DNA of 15,870 bases from T1Sed10-7 sp046483565 (GTDB lineage Bacteria > Actinomycetota > Nitriliruptoria > Nitriliruptorales > Nitriliruptoraceae): the NCBI GenBank assembly GCA_046483565.1, contig JAWOCZ010000228.1, forward strand, positions 1 to 15,870, given 5' to 3'. A program made the position numbers and the translations under genes. The notes under the pieces are model-generated. The model was given only the letters and a program-made list of their open reading frames with translations, ran no database searches and was not told where the DNA came from. Shown here in pieces: positions 14,353 to 15,870 of the stretch (the stretch's first letter is position 1; each line of letters opens with the position of its first letter).

Positions 14353-14948
14353 GATGTCGACTCCTCGGTCGCAGCGTCGGTACCCGTGAGGACGAGCACG
14401 TCCACCTCGTCGGGCCCCTGGACGCCGATGGTCAGGCTGCGCTCGATGTCGGCCGTGCGGGACGGGCCGGTCATCAGGGAGGCGAACCCGGCCTGCCCAC
14501 CCCGTGGAGCGAGCCACGCGGCCGCATCCTCGAGACGGTCGACGACGGCGTCGGCAGCCACCACCTGCAGCAGGCGCTGGCACAGCATCGTGACCACCCG
14601 GTCCCGCAGCTCGTGCTCGGCAACCAGCACGCTGCCGGTCTCGGCGATCGCCATCACCCCCGCGACGATCGCCACGGGCACGTCGGCGACGTCCGCCGCC
14701 GGATCCTCGGTGCCGGGGACCACCACGGTGCAGCCCCGTTCCTCGAGGCTGGTGGCCAGCGACGGCCGTGCCGCGTGGAGGCTCGGGGCGATGGCGACCC
14801 TGTCGCCGTGGGCGGCCGCGTGCTCTGCCACCTCCTCCCATCCGGCGACCTCGTGGTAGGTACTGGCGGCCGCCTCCACCTTGGTGCGCAGCAGCGCTCG
14901 CTGCGCCCCATCGGCGTCGGGATCGGACCGTGTCGTCGCGGGGCTCAT
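14349..14948 (-). CDS. lutC: LutC (LldG) LUD-domain lactate utilization protein
   Basis: This 199-residue protein is a single LUD domain. The diagnostic segments are AIAETGSVLVAEHELRDR at 100-117 and the C-terminal GPSRTADIERSLTIGVQGP at 161-179, matching LutC of Bacillus and YkgG/LldG-type proteins. LutC carries no Fe-S cluster motif and acts with LutA and LutB in L-lactate oxidation to pyruvate. The ATG at 14948 shares one base with the permease stop (TGATG) and has GAGGA at 14955-14959. The stop overlaps the lutB-lutA start by ATGA. Usual length and no missing segment suggest a functional protein. Confidence 0.92.
   Translation of the reverse strand: MSPATTRSDPDADGAQRALLRTKVEAAASTYHEVAGWEEVAEHAAAHGDRVAIAPSLHAARPSLATSLEERGCTVVVPGTEDPAADVADVPVAIVAGVMAIAETGSVLVAEHELRDRVVTMLCQRLLQVVAADAVVDRLEDAAAWLAPRGGQAGFASLMTGPSRTADIERSLTIGVQGPDEVDVLVLTGTDAATEESTS
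14361..14366 (-). promoter_or_regulatory. Ribosome binding site of the lutB-lutA gene
   Basis: GAGGAG lies 8 nt before the ATG at 14352, within the end of lutC. It excludes the longer open frame that continues upstream to 14976. Confidence 0.6.
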
Positions 14949-15870
14949 CAGGCGTCCTCGATGGGGCGGTCAGCATCGCTGCGCTGTGCCTCCTCCGTCG
15001 GCGGCGACCCCTTGGAGGCCGGGCGCTTGCGTTCGCGGGCCGCTGCCATCAGCACGGCGATCGCCGTGGCCACCAGCAGGACGAGCACCACGGTGCCGGC
15101 GTTGGCGCCGAACCCCCAGACCAGGAGGTAGGTCAACGTCCCGGCCGCGAGCAGGTAGTAGCCACACGGGATGGCGACCTTGCGCATCAGATCGCCCTCG
15201 CGTCCGACCAGGCCGACCGTGGCTGCTGCGGCCACCACGTTGTGCACCGTGAGCATGTTGCCGGCAGCTCCTCCGACGGCCTGTGCTGCGACGATGGGCA
15301 CGGTAGCGACGCCGATGCCCTCGGCGGTGGCGAACTGGAACTGGGAGAACATGATGTTGCTGATGGTGTTGGAGCCGGCGGCGAAGGCGCCGAGCGCTCC
15401 GACGACGGGGGCGACCAGCGGCCAGGCGGAACCCACCGCGGTGGCGGCGCCGTCAGCGAGGGTGAGCGGCATGGAGGCCAGGTCACCGGTGGAGAAGTCG
15501 GTGCCGGAGTTGATGAAGATCCGCACCAGCGGGACGGCGATCAGCATCGCCGGAGCGGCCTTGACGATCTGCTTCCCGGCGGTCCGCCAGGCCAGTGCGA
15601 TCTCCGACCCCTGCATCCGGTGCAGGGGGTAGCTCACGAGCACGGCCAGGAGGAACACGAAGCCGGGCAGGTACAGGAACTGGAAGCCGGCGTTGAGCCC
15701 CTGCCCGAAGATGTCCGACCAGGTCGGGTTGACGCCCTGCAGCGCCGACTGGATCCCGAGCTCCGGGATGCGGGTGATGACCAGGATGGCGGCCAGCACC
15801 CCGTAGGGCGCCCACGCGCGGGCGGTGCTGATGACCTGCCGCGGTGCGGCGTCGTCTGGGTCGAGGTCGC
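14948..15870 (-). CDS. lldP: L-lactate permease, C-terminal part (5' end beyond window)
   Basis: The frame is open to the right window edge, and about 307 C-terminal residues are visible. They contain LldP-family landmarks: RAWAPYGVLAAILVITRIPEL, the GSNTISNIMFSQFQF segment, and QAVGGAAGNMLTVHNVVAA followed by GREGDLMRK. Many hydrophobic helices fit a polytopic proton-coupled carrier for L-lactate, and in this family often D-lactate and glycolate. The C terminus is a hydrophilic tail of about 35 residues rich in Arg, Lys, Glu and Asp (from ARERKRP), likely cytoplasmic. It is the most upstream gene seen of the lactate operon, so the promoter and any LldR/LutR-type regulator lie outside the window. 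The stop overlaps the lutC ATG by one base. Confidence 0.92.
   Translation of the reverse strand, partial: DLDPDDAAPRQVISTARAWAPYGVLAAILVITRIPELGIQSALQGVNPTWSDIFGQGLNAGFQFLYLPGFVFLLAVLVSYPLHRMQGSEIALAWRTAGKQIVKAAPAMLIAVPLVRIFINSGTDFSTGDLASMPLTLADGAATAVGSAWPLVAPVVGALGAFAAGSNTISNIMFSQFQFATAEGIGVATVPIVAAQAVGGAAGNMLTVHNVVAAAATVGLVGREGDLMRKVAIPCGYYLLAAGTLTYLLVWGFGANAGTVVLVLLVATAIAVLMAAARERKRPASKGSPPTEEAQRSDADRPIEDA

Noticed and set aside
14353..14976. Upstream in-frame extension of the lutB-lutA gene
   Set aside because: It overlaps all of lutC in another frame and has no LutB homology; the ATG at 14352 has an ATGA overlap and GAGGAG.

Overview
The window is very GC-rich (about 70% or more by eye) and gene-dense, with short intergenic gaps and many GTG starts. 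A conserved actinobacterial gene trio, an actinobacterial-type RDD protein and LutABC/GlcDEF lactate genes all point to an actinomycete. A deep-branching, non-streptomycete lineage is possible, but the sequence alone does not settle the genus.

Layout. (1) 1-1561, plus strand: the 3' end of an NAD-dependent epimerase-type extended SDR, then a zinc-binding medium-chain alcohol dehydrogenase. (2) 1573-4292, minus strand: a histidine phosphatase, a DUF3090 zinc-ribbon protein and a PI3/4-kinase-like protein, followed by recO. The first three match a conserved but functionally unexplained actinobacterial trio. (3) 4473-7680, minus strand: a NUDIX hydrolase, an RsbW-like ATP-binding protein, an RDD membrane protein with about 20 tandem nonapeptide repeats, and an aspartate/glutamate-type racemase, probably one operon. 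(4) 7806-8318, plus strand: a small polytopic membrane protein of unknown function, divergent from the NUDIX gene. (5) 8443-15870, minus strand and open at the right edge: a lactate/2-hydroxyacid oxidation operon, transcribed as lactate permease (partial), lutC, a lutB-lutA fusion, glcD, glcE, glcF. All five junctions inside it are stop/start overlaps (TGATG or ATGA).

How the genes work together. The permease would import lactate (or glycolate). The LutC plus LutB-LutA complex should oxidise L-lactate to pyruvate through Fe-S centres. The GlcDEF complex would oxidise a second 2-hydroxyacid (D-lactate or glycolate) with FAD and Fe-S subunits. The operon would therefore cover both lactate enantiomers, or lactate plus glycolate.

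Most interesting points: the LutB-LutA gene fusion inside a combined Lut/Glc operon; the kinase-like/phosphomutase-like/zinc-ribbon trio of unknown function leading into recO; and the nonapeptide-repeat domain on the RDD protein, whose DNA shows 54-nt higher-order units that look recently duplicated. No tRNA, rRNA, CRISPR array, insertion sequence or phage gene was seen, and no stretch longer than 300 bases lacks a gene.
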